From the NCBI GenBank assembly GCA_037447655.1, contig JBBHKE010000097.1, forward strand, positions 1-53,938: DNA of 53,938 nucleotides, written 5' to 3'. How positions within the stretch are numbered: the stretch's first letter is position 1; every line of letters begins with the position of its first letter. Shown here in pieces: positions 29,653-40,618 of this stretch. Below the pieces are notes generated by a model. That model saw only the letters and a program-made list of their open reading frames with translations, ran no database searches and was not told the origin of the DNA. A program made the translations under genes and the position numbers. The DNA is from Zygnema cylindricum. Lineage: Eukaryota; Streptophyta; Zygnematophyceae; Zygnematales; Zygnemataceae.

Positions 29653-30436
29653 GTGGTGGAAGGAATTTAGTTCATTGAGAGTGCGAATCTAAGTGATTGT
29701 AGTGGATGTGTTCAAGGTAAAGCACACAGATTGCCCTTTCCCAAAACATCCACCTATAGGGGAGAAAAAATTATAGATTTAGTACACACAGATATTTGGG
29801 GACCGGCCAAAGTGCCCTCAACGGGGGGGGAAGAGATTTATGATGACTATCACTGATGATTTGTCTTGGAATTCCATGGTGTAATTTTTGAAAAACAAGT
29901 TAGAAGCTCATGATTGTTTTAGACAATATAAAGCATAGAGCGAAAAACACCATGAAACTCTAATCAAAAGAGTAAGGAGTGACAATGGTGGAGAGTATAC
30001 TTTTAACCAATTTGAGGATTTTCTGAGGGAAGATGGAGTTCAACACCAAAAGACAGTTTCATAAAACTCGGAACATAATGGGGTAGCTGAACGATTAAAT
30101 ATGACACTAAGTGATAGTGCTAGAAGTATGTTGTCGGATAAGAAGATAGGAAAAAGGTTTTAGGCAGAAACAATAAATTGCGCTAATTACCTCAAAAACA
30201 GAGTTCTTACCTCAGCTATAAAAGATCAAACACCTTATGAGAGATGGACATGCCGAAAACCAGACGTATCTCACTTAAAGGTTTTCGGCAGTCAAGCATT
30301 CAGTCTAGATACAGATCGGTCTAATTGGAATCTAGATTCTAAAGGAATACCGGGATACTTATTAGGATATGATGAGGATGTTAAAAGATATAGAGTTTAT
30401 GATCTAAAAAGGGAAGATATAATCTTAGTAAAGCAT
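29653..30436 (+). pseudogene. Copia B2 integrase, broken
   Basis: Same domain order and nearly the same stops as B1: CSGCVQGKAH, DIWGPAKVPS, SDNGGEYTF, NSEHNGVAER. A run of eight G near 29823 shifts the frame. Confidence 0.75.
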
Positions 30437-30445
30437 CTAGTAGTT

Positions 30446-31645
30446 ATGGATGAAGGAAAGTCTGTGGATCCCTTCAAATATACAAAGTCAGTAAAAATCA
30501 GATTCGAGTTAGAAAATTCCGATGACTTTGAGCTTCCTAACTATCTAGGTTTTAGAGAAGATGACATTCTTGCAGGTACAAATCAGACTGAAAAGGACTC
30601 GGCTGCGGAAACTCCAGTGACAACTCTACCCGAAGCGGAAGACGTGGTGGAAATTGATTCGGAATAAAGGGACAGGGGAGAAGCCGAGATTGTTCGAAAG
30701 AACCCACGAGAACCATCTATTCTGGCCACAGATTTTGAGGGGGGAAAGAGAAGTAGCAAAAGATTGCAAGAAAAACATGTTAATAACAAGGTAACAAAAC
30801 TATCTCATCAAGATGAACCTCAAACTTATGGAGAGGCGATGACTTGTCCAGAAAGGAACCGGTGGAAGACAGCCATCAATGAGAAGATGGCCTCAATTAC
30901 GGCAGCCGATACTTGGGAGCTGGTGGACTGTCCACCTAACCGAAAACCAATCGGTTGTAAGTGGGTTTTCAAATTAAAACTGAACCCGGATAACACCATT
31001 CAGCGTTACAAAGCCCGATTAGTGGCAAAAGGATTTACACAGAAAGAAGGAATCGACTACGAGGAAACCTTTGCCCCGGTCGTCAAATTTCCCTTCGTCC
31101 GCATACTTCTCAGTGTAGCAGCAGCGAAAGACATGGAGGTGCACCAGATGGACATCAAGACAGCCTTTTTGCATGGAGAATTGGAAGAGGAGATCTTCAT
31201 GTGACAACCCGAAGGATTTGTGGAGGAATGAGAGGAGAGTAAGGTATGCCGGCTGATTAAATCCCTTAACGGTTTGAAACAGGCGCCTCGACAGTGGAAT
31301 AAGAAACTTGATGAGTTTCTTACCGGTTTGGGATATATCCGGATCAGCTCAGATCACTCAGTCTATTTTTTTGAAGATGAGGAAGGTATTGTATTTATTG
31401 GAATTTATGTTGATGATTTGTTTGTTTTAAGTAAATCAATAGAAAAAATTAATAAACTGAAAACCGATCTTAAGGAGAGATTTGAAATGAACGATATGGG
31501 GGAAGCAAAATATAATTTGGGAATTCAAGTAGAAAGAGACCGAGAAAGAAAGATTATAAGATTGACTCAAAAGGAAGCAATAGGGAACATGCTTGAAAAA
31601 TTTCAGATGGATAAAGCTTTTAGTTGTACAACTCCAATGAGTTGA
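30446..31645 (+). pseudogene. Copia B2 reverse transcriptase, broken
   Basis: Matches B1 base for base as far as I can read from about 30103 to 31634, including the same two TGA stops after DIKTAFLHGELEEEIFM. YVDD present. Confidence 0.85.
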
Positions 31646-31722
31646 AGAAAGGAAGTGAGGGGAGTGAGGAAGAAATAGTCATAGTCTTAGACGAGGAATT
31701 ATCTCATTAAGAACAAAAGTTC

Positions 31723-32400
31723 ATGCAAACTATTCCTTACAGGCAAGTAGTGGGAAGTCTAATCTATTTTATGAATTGTTTCCGACCAGACTTAGCTGCA
31801 GCTGTAGGAGTGTTGAGTAGAAGTCTAAATGCTCCCACTAAGAAGGATCGGGAGGCAGCTAAGAGAGTCTTTAGATATTTTATAAGAACTAGGGATATAT
31901 GGTTGCAATTGAGTGGGGAGAATATTGACAACACTACTTGGAGTGATGGCAGTTATGGTGATGCTCCGATGAGGAGATGTACTTCTGGATATGTATTATA
32001 TGTCAATGATGGGGGGGCTTGCTGTTAGAGTAGCAAACAACAAAAGGTTATTGCTCAGTCCACCATGGAGGTTGAGTACATGGCATCTTGCTCTGTTGTA
32101 AAAGAATTGATGTGGGTCAAGTTTTTGCTTGGTGAGCTTAGTCACCTTAAGAATGGTGTGCATAAATTTTTTTGTGATAATCAGGCAGCACTCGCTATTT
32201 CTGCCAATCCTAAACATCATGTTAAAGCTAAACACATGGACATTAGACTCAGCTTTGTTATAGAGAAAGTAGAAAACAAAATAATCAGTTTGGAGTAACG
32301 ACCAAATAGTGAGATGGTAGCAGATATGATGACCAAACTTGTGCCTTCCCCTAAACTAATTCTCTACAAAGAGAAGTGTGGTCTAAAATTAAAGATTGAC
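31723..32400 (+). pseudogene. Copia B2 RNase H, broken
   Basis: CTSGYVLYVNDGGACC then a frame change in a G run, TMEVEYMASCSVVKELM, FFCDNQAALAIS and a TAA near 32298. More damaged than the B1 copy. Confidence 0.75.
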
Positions 32401-32417
32401 TAGAAAATAGAGGGGAG

Positions 32418-33450
32418 TGTAGAAATCGATGGTTCTTTTATTATTTTCTAGGTCTAAATTGGAATATAGAAAGAATGTGAGGCAGTCTGCCTCTCACATC
32501 TCTCTCTAACTCCCACACTTGTGCAGTCAGTGAGAAGTTGGAGAGGAAGCTAGAGCCATGGCTACCTAGGTTATCCAGAGGTTTACAAAGAATAAATTAG
32601 TTGATTTACGGATAGGTAGGTTTATTTACTAGAAGGAGTATGTCCGAACCAGAATTTGATTCTGGTACTTGCCGATCGTCAAAACGTCGGTAGCTGGTAG
32701 CCTTAACCGTTAAGTATAGGTAGAAAGTTATATACTAATAGGTTTGATATTTATTTAAATGTTGCCACGTAGGAAAATTCATTTAACGGCATAACTTTAC
32801 AGATACATAAATCCAGTTATGTAAAAGTACGGATTTCGGTATGGATAAGAAACGAGTACCGCGCATTTTGTTTCTTTTATGAAACAAATACCGCACAAGC
32901 ATTAATGAAGGCTTCGATTGAAATATGCATTCAATCGGAAGGCCGAAAAGAAAATCGAGATTGCGGAAGAGATTCTCGGCGATTTGTGGTCATCGCCACA
33001 TCTGATGACTTGTGGCATGATTACGTTGGATCGCGGCATCTCCGGGGATTTCGGGACCGAAACCGGATATGACATGTGTCGACATTTAGGCCATGTCGTA
33101 CAATATTTGTACATAAAGTACACCGGCGGTTGTACTTTTGTGTACGGCAGTGTAATATGATTGGTGTCGTACACCATTAGATAGAGTTTTAGAGAGAGAT
33201 AGGAATTAAAAAAATTGGTAGATAGGACCCTCTCTCCCAGAGAGCTTCTATACAAAAGGTTAACTTTGAACCTCCATAACTTACTGCTCAGGGGAGCAAA
33301 TTGAGTGATTCTTTTTGCTATCGACTCAAGGGAGTCTTGCCTTCACAGGGATGAAGGTGGGTTGTGCTGAAAGACAAAGGGGTTAGGGTTATCTTAGAGG
33401 CTTCGTGTCAACTGCTTACTCTGAGGTCCTATGGAGATCTTAGAGTCGCA
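32418..33450 (+). repeat. Family B LTR 3
   Basis: TGTAGAAATCGATGG...GTCGCA. About 25 bp shorter than the others because of a deletion near 33360. The hairpin at 32467-32487 is extended (GTGAGGCAG/CTGCCTC). tRNA-like block at 32642-32714 (minus). Confidence 0.85.
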
Positions 33451-35058
33451 GCACGCACGTATGCACGCACGCACGCACGCACGCACAAAAAAAAACTTTT
33501 ATATAAAAAAAGAAACGTATGTTAAAAATGCATGTGGTCATTATTTTTTGGTCCTCACTTTTTTATTCGGATGGCTTTATAACAAGCTTCTATCAACTTG
33601 TTGATTAAAAATGTAAATATATAAAATAATATAAAATAGGAATATATATATAATAAATATTATTCTTTCTTTCTATTTCCCATTTTTATTAATGCTTTTT
33701 TGTAAATATTTGGCAATGTTGTAGTTTGGTTCAGTAGTTTTTGTTTTTTTTTTTTGTTTTTTTTCTTTTTTATTGTCACAAATTTCATTAGTGACGTGGA
33801 TCTATAACATATATATAACATAAAACTTCAAAAAAATATATAAAAGAATAAAAAAAGGAAAAAAATAGAAAAACTAAAAAGGAAAAAAATAGAAAAGCTT
33901 AAAAGAAAAAGAACAAAAAAGAAAAAAAAATATTTATTCTCCTCTGATGGCCAAATGGGGATTATCTTTTAAAATCTCCATCCACTTTCCTCTTTTTTTT
34001 GTTTTTTTTTTATCCTAATTGTTGGCCATTGTCTTTCCACTCTCCCCCCTTAGAACCCTCGAGACCTAACTCCCTCGATCTTTTCTTTCTCTCTCCTCTC
34101 CCTGCACTCCCCTCTCCTTTTTCTCCTTTCTGTCCTGACCTCTCTCTTAACGCTCTCCTCTCCTCTCCCTCCTCTCTCCTTTCTCCCCTCTCCTCTCTCC
34201 TCTCTCCTCTCTCCTCTTTCTCCTTTCTCTCATCTCCTCTCTCTTAACTCTCTCCTCTTCTCTCCCTCTCTCTTACCTCTCTCCTCTTCTCTCCCTCCTC
34301 TCTCCTCCTTTCTCTTCTCTCCTCTCCCTTCATGTCCCATAGTGTTCTGAAAAAAACAAAAAAAAAAACAACAAAAATTGATCATGCCATGAGAAAGCAC
34401 TATGTATTTGACTCTAAGAAACCCTAAAAACCCTTAAAAAACCCCTTAAAAAAAAAACCTCCTCCTCTTCCTCTTCCTCCTCCTTCTTCCTCCCTCTCCT
34501 CCTCCTCCTTCCCTTTCCTATTCCTCGCGTTCCTCTCCCTCGGATGGGTGGTTCTCGGGTGTCGATCCTCTTTTCTGCAAATATACAAATTACCATTAAT
34601 TTACGTTATAAGTAAACATTTTATTTTGTTAAAAAAAAAAAAGTTTTTGTTGTTCATTACAGTTTCAGGCTAACATTATTTGAAACAAATGTGTGTTTAA
34701 CTGAACACGTTTACGTTTTTATCGTCTTTTTTTGCTTTTCTTACCATTATTATTGTCATTATTGTTTTTATTATTACTATTGTCATTGTTGTCATTATTG
34801 TCATTATTGTCATTATTATCATTATTATCATTATTGTCATTATTATTAATATTCTTATTAGATATACTTGTCTATCTATCCATCCATCCATCGATCTACC
34901 CATTTTATCTAATTAAGTGTTTTAGGGTAAACGCCGTACTAAAAAAAGTACAAGAAGAGGACAATACCCTGAATAAAACTTAGTTACTAGATAATTGATA
35001 TTGATAACACACTTACAATTGCATCCAAGACAAAAAACGGGAACCCAATACACATCCT
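33451..35058. other. Low-complexity intergenic DNA
   Basis: GCAC microsatellite (33451-33485), AT-rich DNA, a CT-rich tract (34050-34330), a CTC/CTT tract (34456-34520), a TCATTATTG-type triplet array (34741-34860) and short TCTA/TCCA tetranucleotides (34866-34900). No gene seen. Confidence 0.8.
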
Positions 35059-35325
35059 TTACACGTCCCAAGGACTTTTGAACGTAATATTTGGATACAA
35101 TCTTTTCAACGCCTCATAACGATGTTGAAAGACAATTTTTTTATCTTCATCAAGTAGTTTTTTCCCCAGAGTGAAACAAACTTCTTTCAATGCTTCGTAA
35201 CCATCCGTAATCCATTTGTCCAACTCGATGGGTAAGTCGATGCTTTCACAGTCTTCAGTGTCGTAGTCCTCTTCCTGAAAAATGCACGGAAACCATAACT
35301 TTCCCTCGTGTTTACATATATACAC
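35059..35325 (-). pseudogene. C-terminal module of the duplicated F-box/LRR gene
   Basis: Minus-strand reading FQEEDYDTEDCESIDLPIEL then KWITDGYEALKEVCFTLGK, FQHRYEALKRLYPNI and a stop. The same module occurs at 35880-36040. It is probably the C-terminus of the second copy (35312-36013), with a frame change near 35320, so I treat it as part of a broken duplicate. A spliced gene cannot be excluded. Confidence 0.5.
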
Positions 35326-36013
35326 AACTTTTCACTCTCTTTTCCATTAGAGTTGTGTCCAACACGGTACTTCGCACATCCCTTTCAATAAACCTGGATG
35401 TAAGAATCTTTTCCCTTGGGAGCTCAAACTTCACACAAACGTCCTCGCCTACATAGGAACTATCCGTTCTATCGAACATATCGTTTAGGTAGCCCAATAT
35501 CTCGACTTTCGTTGAAACATTCCTTTCTCCGATGGATAAGTCGATAAGGTTAAATACTCTACAATTTATTTTCGTGACATTAGGACAATTGATTCCAGGA
35601 TGATTGAAGTGTCTGAGGTTGAGAACCTTAATATTTGGATGAGCGATGTTAATTGTCCCGCAGGCGAGGGATTCCAAGCTTAAAGTGACCAGGTTGGGAA
35701 AAAACTGCAAAATTGGATCCAAAATATTCTTGTCAGTTCTCCACACTCTGTCGGCATTTTGATGCCAAGAGTCGTTTTTTCCCAAATCGAGTTCCTTAAT
35801 ACTTTCGAGTTTTGGGTAAAGGGTCCATATATCTTTCATGAGAAGTTGGAGAGTCATATGAACTTTCAATTTCCTCCAAATTTCATACAATCTCTTCAAC
35901 GCCTCGTAATGATGTTGAAAGACGGTTTTTTTATCTTGATCAAGCAGTTTTTTTCCCAGAGTGAAACAAACTTCTTTCAATGCTTTCCAACCATCCGTAA
36001 TCCATTTGTCCAA
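35312..36013 (-). pseudogene. F-box/LRR gene, tandem partial copy lacking the F-box
   Basis: Minus-strand ORF of 233 codons. It starts with the C-terminal helical module (KWITDGWKALKEVCFTLGKK) and runs at LKRLYEIWRKLKVHM straight into the LRR region of a second copy (MTLQLLMKDIWTLYPKLESI, LQFFPNLVTLSLESLACG, HPNIKVLNLRHF). About 60-70% similar to the upstream gene by eye. It has no F-box and no clear promoter, so it is more likely a by-product of tandem duplication than a gene. Confidence 0.6.
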
Positions 36014-36035
36014 CTCGATGGGTAAGTCGATGCTT

Positions 36036-37058
36036 TCACAGTTTCGTTGTCGTAGTCAACATTGGAAATAATGCACGGAAACCATAATTTCCCCCGCGTT
36101 TACGTAAATAAACAAGTCCGCGAACGTTGATCGACAAGCTTTCCACGCTCTCTTCCTCTAGACCTAGGTCGAACACTAGACTTCGGAAAAACAATTCACA
36201 ACATTCGGATGCATAAATCTTTTCCCCTAGGAGCTCAAACTTAACACAAATGTCCTTGTTTCTATCGTAGTCATCGTTTAGATCGCCCGATAACTCAACT
36301 TCCGTTGAAACATTCCTTGCTCCGATGTGTAAGTCGATATAGCTCAGTCCTCTCATTTTTATTCTCGTGACATTAGGACAATCAATTTCATGATCATCAT
36401 CAACCTTTATCAAATTGAGAACCTTAATATTTGGATGAAAGATGTTAATTGGCCCAAAGGCCAAGGCTTCCATGCTTAAAGCGACGAGGTTGGGAAAAAA
36501 TTGCAAAAAGGGAACCAAATCATATCCTTCAATATTTGACGATCCCTCGTCATTTTCATAACAACTTTCGATTGTTTCCAAATCAAGTTTTTTAATACCC
36601 GCGAGTTTTGGGTAAAGGGTCCATATATCTTTCATGAGAAGTTGGAGAGTCATACGGACTTTCAATTCCTCCAAATTTGGAAACTCGTACAGAATATCCA
36701 CAGAATCAAAATCCAATCGAGGCATCTCCAAAGAAGTCAACGTTTTCCCAACGATAGTTGACCAATGCAGGAGAGTGGAGGAGGCCACTTTGACAAGTGA
36801 CGTTATTTTTGTCACGTTTGGTACGAGGTGGAGGAGGCAAGACATCCGCGAGTCGACATCCTCGCCGCGAAATATCTTTTGAACGGAATCATCGAAACTG
36901 ACAAATGAAACTGCGCGTCCCGGAGGCTGAAACGTTTTACAAACAGAGGCCAAAAGAGCGAGTTTCTTAGCCTCGCCGAAAGAGGCCTTGCTAAGGATCG
37001 TGTCCAAGAGAGGGAGGGGAAGATGTAAGAGGGAGGATGGTTCGGAGTCTCGAGCCAT
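36036..37058 (-). CDS. F-box / leucine-rich-repeat protein
   Basis: A single-exon ORF of 340 codons on the minus strand. Residues about 10-50 (LLHLPLPLLDTILSKASFGE then AKKLALLASVCKTF) fit an F-box, which binds SKP1 in SCF ubiquitin ligases. LRR-like units follow: LTSLEMPRLDF, LYPKLAGIKKLDLE, LQFFPNLVALSMEAL, HPNIKVLNLIKV, CPNVTRIKMRGLSYIDL. This suggests substrate binding in nucleus or cytoplasm; the target is unknown. It ends GFRALFPMLTTTTKL* because, relative to the paralogous module, bases are missing near 36045-36060. The original C-terminus (KWITDG..., still readable at 35880-36040) is therefore out of frame. It may be truncated or simply shorter. Confidence 0.7.
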   Translation of the reverse strand: MARDSEPSSLLHLPLPLLDTILSKASFGEAKKLALLASVCKTFQPPGRAVSFVSFDDSVQKIFRGEDVDSRMSCLLHLVPNVTKITSLVKVASSTLLHWSTIVGKTLTSLEMPRLDFDSVDILYEFPNLEELKVRMTLQLLMKDIWTLYPKLAGIKKLDLETIESCYENDEGSSNIEGYDLVPFLQFFPNLVALSMEALAFGPINIFHPNIKVLNLIKVDDDHEIDCPNVTRIKMRGLSYIDLHIGARNVSTEVELSGDLNDDYDRNKDICVKFELLGEKIYASECCELFFRSLVFDLGLEEESVESLSINVRGLVYLRKRGGNYGFRALFPMLTTTTKL

Positions 37059-37141
37059 GGCCGCTTTCTTTTTTGAAGACTATCACCGAACAGAGAGTAG
37101 GAGAACGAAATCCTAACCTTGAACTATGATGTAAATGACAT
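37059..37141. other. Upstream region of the F-box gene
   Basis: Short stretch between the ATG and a repeat. It presumably holds the promoter; no TATA box could be placed with confidence. Confidence 0.3.
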
Positions 37142-37213
37142 GGATATCAATATTGATTATAGCATCGAGTTTCGTCCTTGTTTCGACGAGTGAAAGCGAA
37201 CGTACAGAAGGTA
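37142..37213. repeat. Dispersed repeat, left half of MITE-split copy
   Basis: GATTATAGCATCGAGTTTCG...GTACAGAAGGTA also occurs at 38700-38760. The copy here is interrupted by MITEs and resumes at about 38352-38510. Confidence 0.8.
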
Positions 37214-37724
37214 CAGTACATCGCGAATCGTAATTAGAGTAAATTACTCGATTTCGGTCGCTTGAAATTTCGACTCTTTCACATGAAATAGAGTAAATGA
37301 TTCTAGTTTTTTCATTATTTTATTCAATGTAAAATTTAATTAGCGTTTTTCATTCTAATATAGGTTCATTTTAAATAGTGTGGACTACAGACGACCTCCG
37401 ACCGTGCAAAATTGTACTTTATCAAGTAAAAAAGTACAAATAATGATTTAATATAGGCCGTTATCATATAACAACGTTTTAACAAACCGCATAGTGCAAA
37501 CGTCATAGTGACGATAAATTGTACGTTATGCCAAATTCTGTGCGAATACCTTATTTACAGTAGAGGATATTAGCGTGCCAAATTAGAGTACTTAAATAAA
37601 TTAGAGTAAACTTCACAGTCGAAAAAACTCTATCACATAAATTAGCGTTAATTACTCTATTTTGTTTTTTTAGCTTTTGTACTCTAATTTTTTCATTACT
37701 CTCATTACGATTCGCGGTGTACTG
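37214..37724. mobile_element. Tc1/mariner-type MITE
   Basis: A 511-bp AT-rich element with inverted ends CAGTACATCGCGAATCGTAA and (at the right, reversed) CAGTACACCGCGAATCGTAA, flanked on both sides by TA. No coding capacity. TA duplication and CAGT ends fit a Tc1/mariner-derived MITE. Confidence 0.8.
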
Positions 37725-37726
37725 TA

Positions 37727-38352
37727 TTGTACACCGCGAATCGTAATTAGAGTAAATTACTCTAATTCGGTCGCTCGAAATTTTGACTCTATGACATCAA
37801 ATAGAGTAAACGATTCTAATTTTTTCATTATTCTAATTTAGGTAAGTTTAATTAGCGTAACAGAATTGTAATATAGGTTTGTTTTAAATAGTGTGGAGTA
37901 CGGACGATGTTCGACTGTGCAAAACTGTACTTTTTTAAGTAAAAAGGTACAAATAATGATTTAATACAATCGCGCTCGCACGTGAAATCGGACTAAACGA
38001 AAATTCAATCACATCGAAAAAAAGCCGTTCGCATAACTCTCGTCCATCGACAGCATTGACGTCAGTGTGAACACTAACTGACATTCAGCGCGACAAATAA
38101 TACTAACGTCATAATGACGTCAAAACTATACGGACTGACAGATTTTGTACGTCCACTTAATTTAGTGTTTATAATTTCAGCGCGGATATTTATTGCCGAC
38201 ATAACCCAATATAGAGTACTTAAATAAATTAGAGTAAACTTCGACTGCATAAAAGTTCTATCACATAAATTAGAGTTCATTACTCTAATTGTTTTTTTTT
38301 GGTTTTTTTACTCTAATTTTTTCATTACTCTAATTACGATTCGCAGTCTACT
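37727..38352. mobile_element. Second, older MITE of the same family
   Basis: Starts TTGTACACCGCGAATCGTAA and ends TTACGATTCGCAGTCTACT. The interior is like the first copy (AGAGTAAATTACTC, GTGTGGAGTACGGACGA, AAATTAGAGTAAACTTC) but with an extra ~100-bp segment near 37965-38080. Head-to-tail with the first; end bases are degraded. Confidence 0.7.
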
Positions 38353-38980
38353 TTTCAGCTAGCAGTTTTTCAGCTCGCTAACTGGTGACCGGTGGTCAGT
38401 CGCGGATTTTACGTTCCTATTGGCACACGTTAGAGCGACGCAAACTGTACAATTTTGCTTGCGGCTGTTCGCGATGATGTGTGTCACGTCGACTGCCAAA
38501 CTGTACATCAGAGGTCGCAAAAGTCAAAACTATACATAACCGAGCCGTTCCTTTTTTTTTTTTTCAAAATTTGAGTAATCGACGCCTGACCGGGTTATGT
38601 CACGCTCCAATATTGCTAACCGTTAACCGACCGGCGTTTACGAAAATAAAAGTTGACCGAAACTCGATTTCTCGCGATATCAATATCGAGCATCAATATC
38701 GATTATAGCATCGAGTTTCGTCCTTGTTTCGACGAGTGAAAGCGATTGTACAGAAGGTACAGCGCTGGACTGTACTTTTCAGATTGCTCGCTAACTGGTG
38801 ACGGGTGGGCAGTCGCGGATTTTACGTACCTATTGGCGCGCGTTCGAGCGACGCAAACTGTACATTGTTGTTTGCGGCTGCACGCGATGATGTGTGTCAC
38901 GTCGATGGCCGAGATGATGTCGGTGACGTTATCGCTCGATTTTGGTGTTATCGTCGATGATATCGACGATAGGAAGGGTA
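38352..38980. repeat. Tandem copies of a dispersed repeat
   Basis: CTAACTGGTGACCGGTGG and GCGACGCAAACTGTACA with GATGATGTGTGTCACGTCGA occur at 38380-38500 and again at 38790-38905. The second copy is uninterrupted and shows the pre-insertion site of the MITEs. No gene. Confidence 0.75.
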
Positions 38981-38999
38981 GGGATGATCTGGAGTTCTG

Positions 39000-39245
39000 G
39001 ACGGTAAGGATGGTACGCGTAGTACGGATGGATGGCGAGGATTGTACAAATAGTACGGATAGTGTGGATGGCAAGGATGATACGAATAGTACGGATAGTG
39101 TGGATGGCAAGGATGATACGAATAGTACGGATGGTATTGACGGATGGAAAGATTGTGGATGGTACAAATTGTACGGATAGTTTGTGTGGTACGGATGGTA
39201 AGGATGATACGGATGGTAAGGATGATATCGGTGATGTCGATGACA
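39000..39245. repeat. GGATGGTACGGAT minisatellite
   Basis: Includes two perfect copies of a 36-bp unit (AGTACGGATAGTGTGGATGG CAAGGATGATACGAAT) at about 39050-39122 and shorter variants to 39245. ORFs over it are repeat-derived. Confidence 0.9.
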
Positions 39246-39900
39246 TATTCTTACGAAAATATAGTACGCAAATTATAAACGTATCTACAGTTCATGCCGT
39301 ACAAGCGTACGAAAATACGGCAAAGTACCGTACCGCTACGACGATGTCGATGTCACGGATGTTACTGGATATCAAATTCCCTCTAACAGAACGGCTACAA
39401 ACGGAACTGTACGGCAGTTTAGCCGTACGGAACGAAACAAATGAAACGAAGCTCACCGTGGAAAAACGAAACGACGCCGAACGGAACGGTGACGAACGTA
39501 ACGAAAAAGCCCCAAACGAGACTAAACGGAAGGTAGCGAAACGGACCGTAACTGAACAGGAAGGAAAAAAACGGGAAGGTACGGAACATAGCGGAATGTA
39601 CGGAAGGTACGTAACCAAGCTGAATGTACGGAACGTATCGGAGCAGTGAGGATTTGAGAGCAGCGGACGCTCGCCGTATTTGTTGGGTGCAGGGAACCAA
39701 CGGGTTTTAAAAACCCCAATATCGCCGATTCTTTAAAAGACCCAATATCGCCGATTTTTTAAAAACCCCATTATCGCCGATTCTGTAATACATGTTAAAA
39801 AAAAAAGAAAAAAAAAGGGTTATACAATAAGGGCAGGTAGGGGATATGGGGTAGGGGTAGAGGGTAGATTGGAGGGAGGGGGGGTGTTTCTCCGTCACCG
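39246..39900. repeat. TACGGAA-rich DNA plus ~27-bp minisatellite, copy 1
   Basis: CGGAACG-rich stretch, then TATTTGTTGGGTGCAGGG and three units of TTTAAAAACCCCAATATCGC (39714-39787). The block matches 42945-43265. Confidence 0.8.
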
Positions 39901-40618
39901 TCACGACTACGGCATAAGGTTCAGACAGGTTAGATGACGTCAGCTATTTTGTCCTGTTCCTGCGACGTGACGTGACGTCAGCTATGGTAGAGAGGAAGGA
40001 GGGGGAGAGGGGGAAAGTTCTTGTATTTTTTCAGTTTTTACTCATTAATGTATATATAAACACATAAATACACAAATAAAATAAAAATAAAATAAAATAA
40101 AACATGTATATGTATGTGCGCAAATATATGTGTACATATATATGTATATATATGTATATATATATATATTATATTTTATATTATATTTTATATTATATAA
40201 TATATATAATATATAAATATATACATATATATATGCACATATGCATATACATACACAAGTATTTAAAGATATACATATACATACACATGAATTAGGGATG
40301 TCAACGGATCGAACCTGTACTTAATTGATCAAGTGTCAACATAAAATCGAGAGGTATAATGGACCGGTATTGTGGACCAATATATCAGGTCCGTGTTATG
40401 TCGTATCACATCGACACATTGGGTAAAAATATTGTAGATGATAATTTGTTTTTGTATACATCAGTTTCAAAATTGTTTTGGTGCATTCGAAATAGATTTA
40501 TCAGAAACAAAAAAAAGTTGTTCCTTTCTTGGTTTCTTTTCTTTCGAGAGAAAAGACCTTCAGTCCTTTGTTCTCTTATGTCGTCCTTAGTTTTTTTTCT
40601 TCTTTAGTTTATAAACCA
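39901..40618. other. AT-rich intergenic DNA with TA microsatellite
   Basis: TGACGTCAGCTAT occurs twice (39935-39947, 39973-39985). A TATATG/TA-rich array runs 40105-40290. No gene recognised; the ORF around 40360-40600 lacks similarity and supporting signals. Confidence 0.6.

Larger units (their letters stand above)
21844..33450 (+). mobile_element. Tandem pair of copia family B elements (LTR-int-LTR-int-LTR)
   Basis: Three LTRs of about 1.03-1.06 kb bracket two internal regions with Gag, protease, integrase, reverse transcriptase and RNase H in copia order. Both copies are full of stops and frameshifts. The array lies in a CACG microsatellite; flanking GCACA (left) and GCACG (right) may be a diverged target duplication. 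The shared middle LTR points to unequal recombination between LTRs rather than two independent insertions. Confidence 0.8.

Noticed and set aside
33451-33485. Possible Z-DNA or promoter element
   Set aside because: Plain GCAC microsatellite bordering the B array; nothing beyond composition supports a role.
38746-39180. + strand ORF of 144 codons
   Set aside because: Overlaps a duplicated non-coding repeat and a minisatellite; the repeat's other copy is not open.
39032-39649. + strand ORF of 205 codons
   Set aside because: Made of the GGATGGTACGGAT minisatellite and CGGAACG-rich DNA; repetitive composition, no domain.
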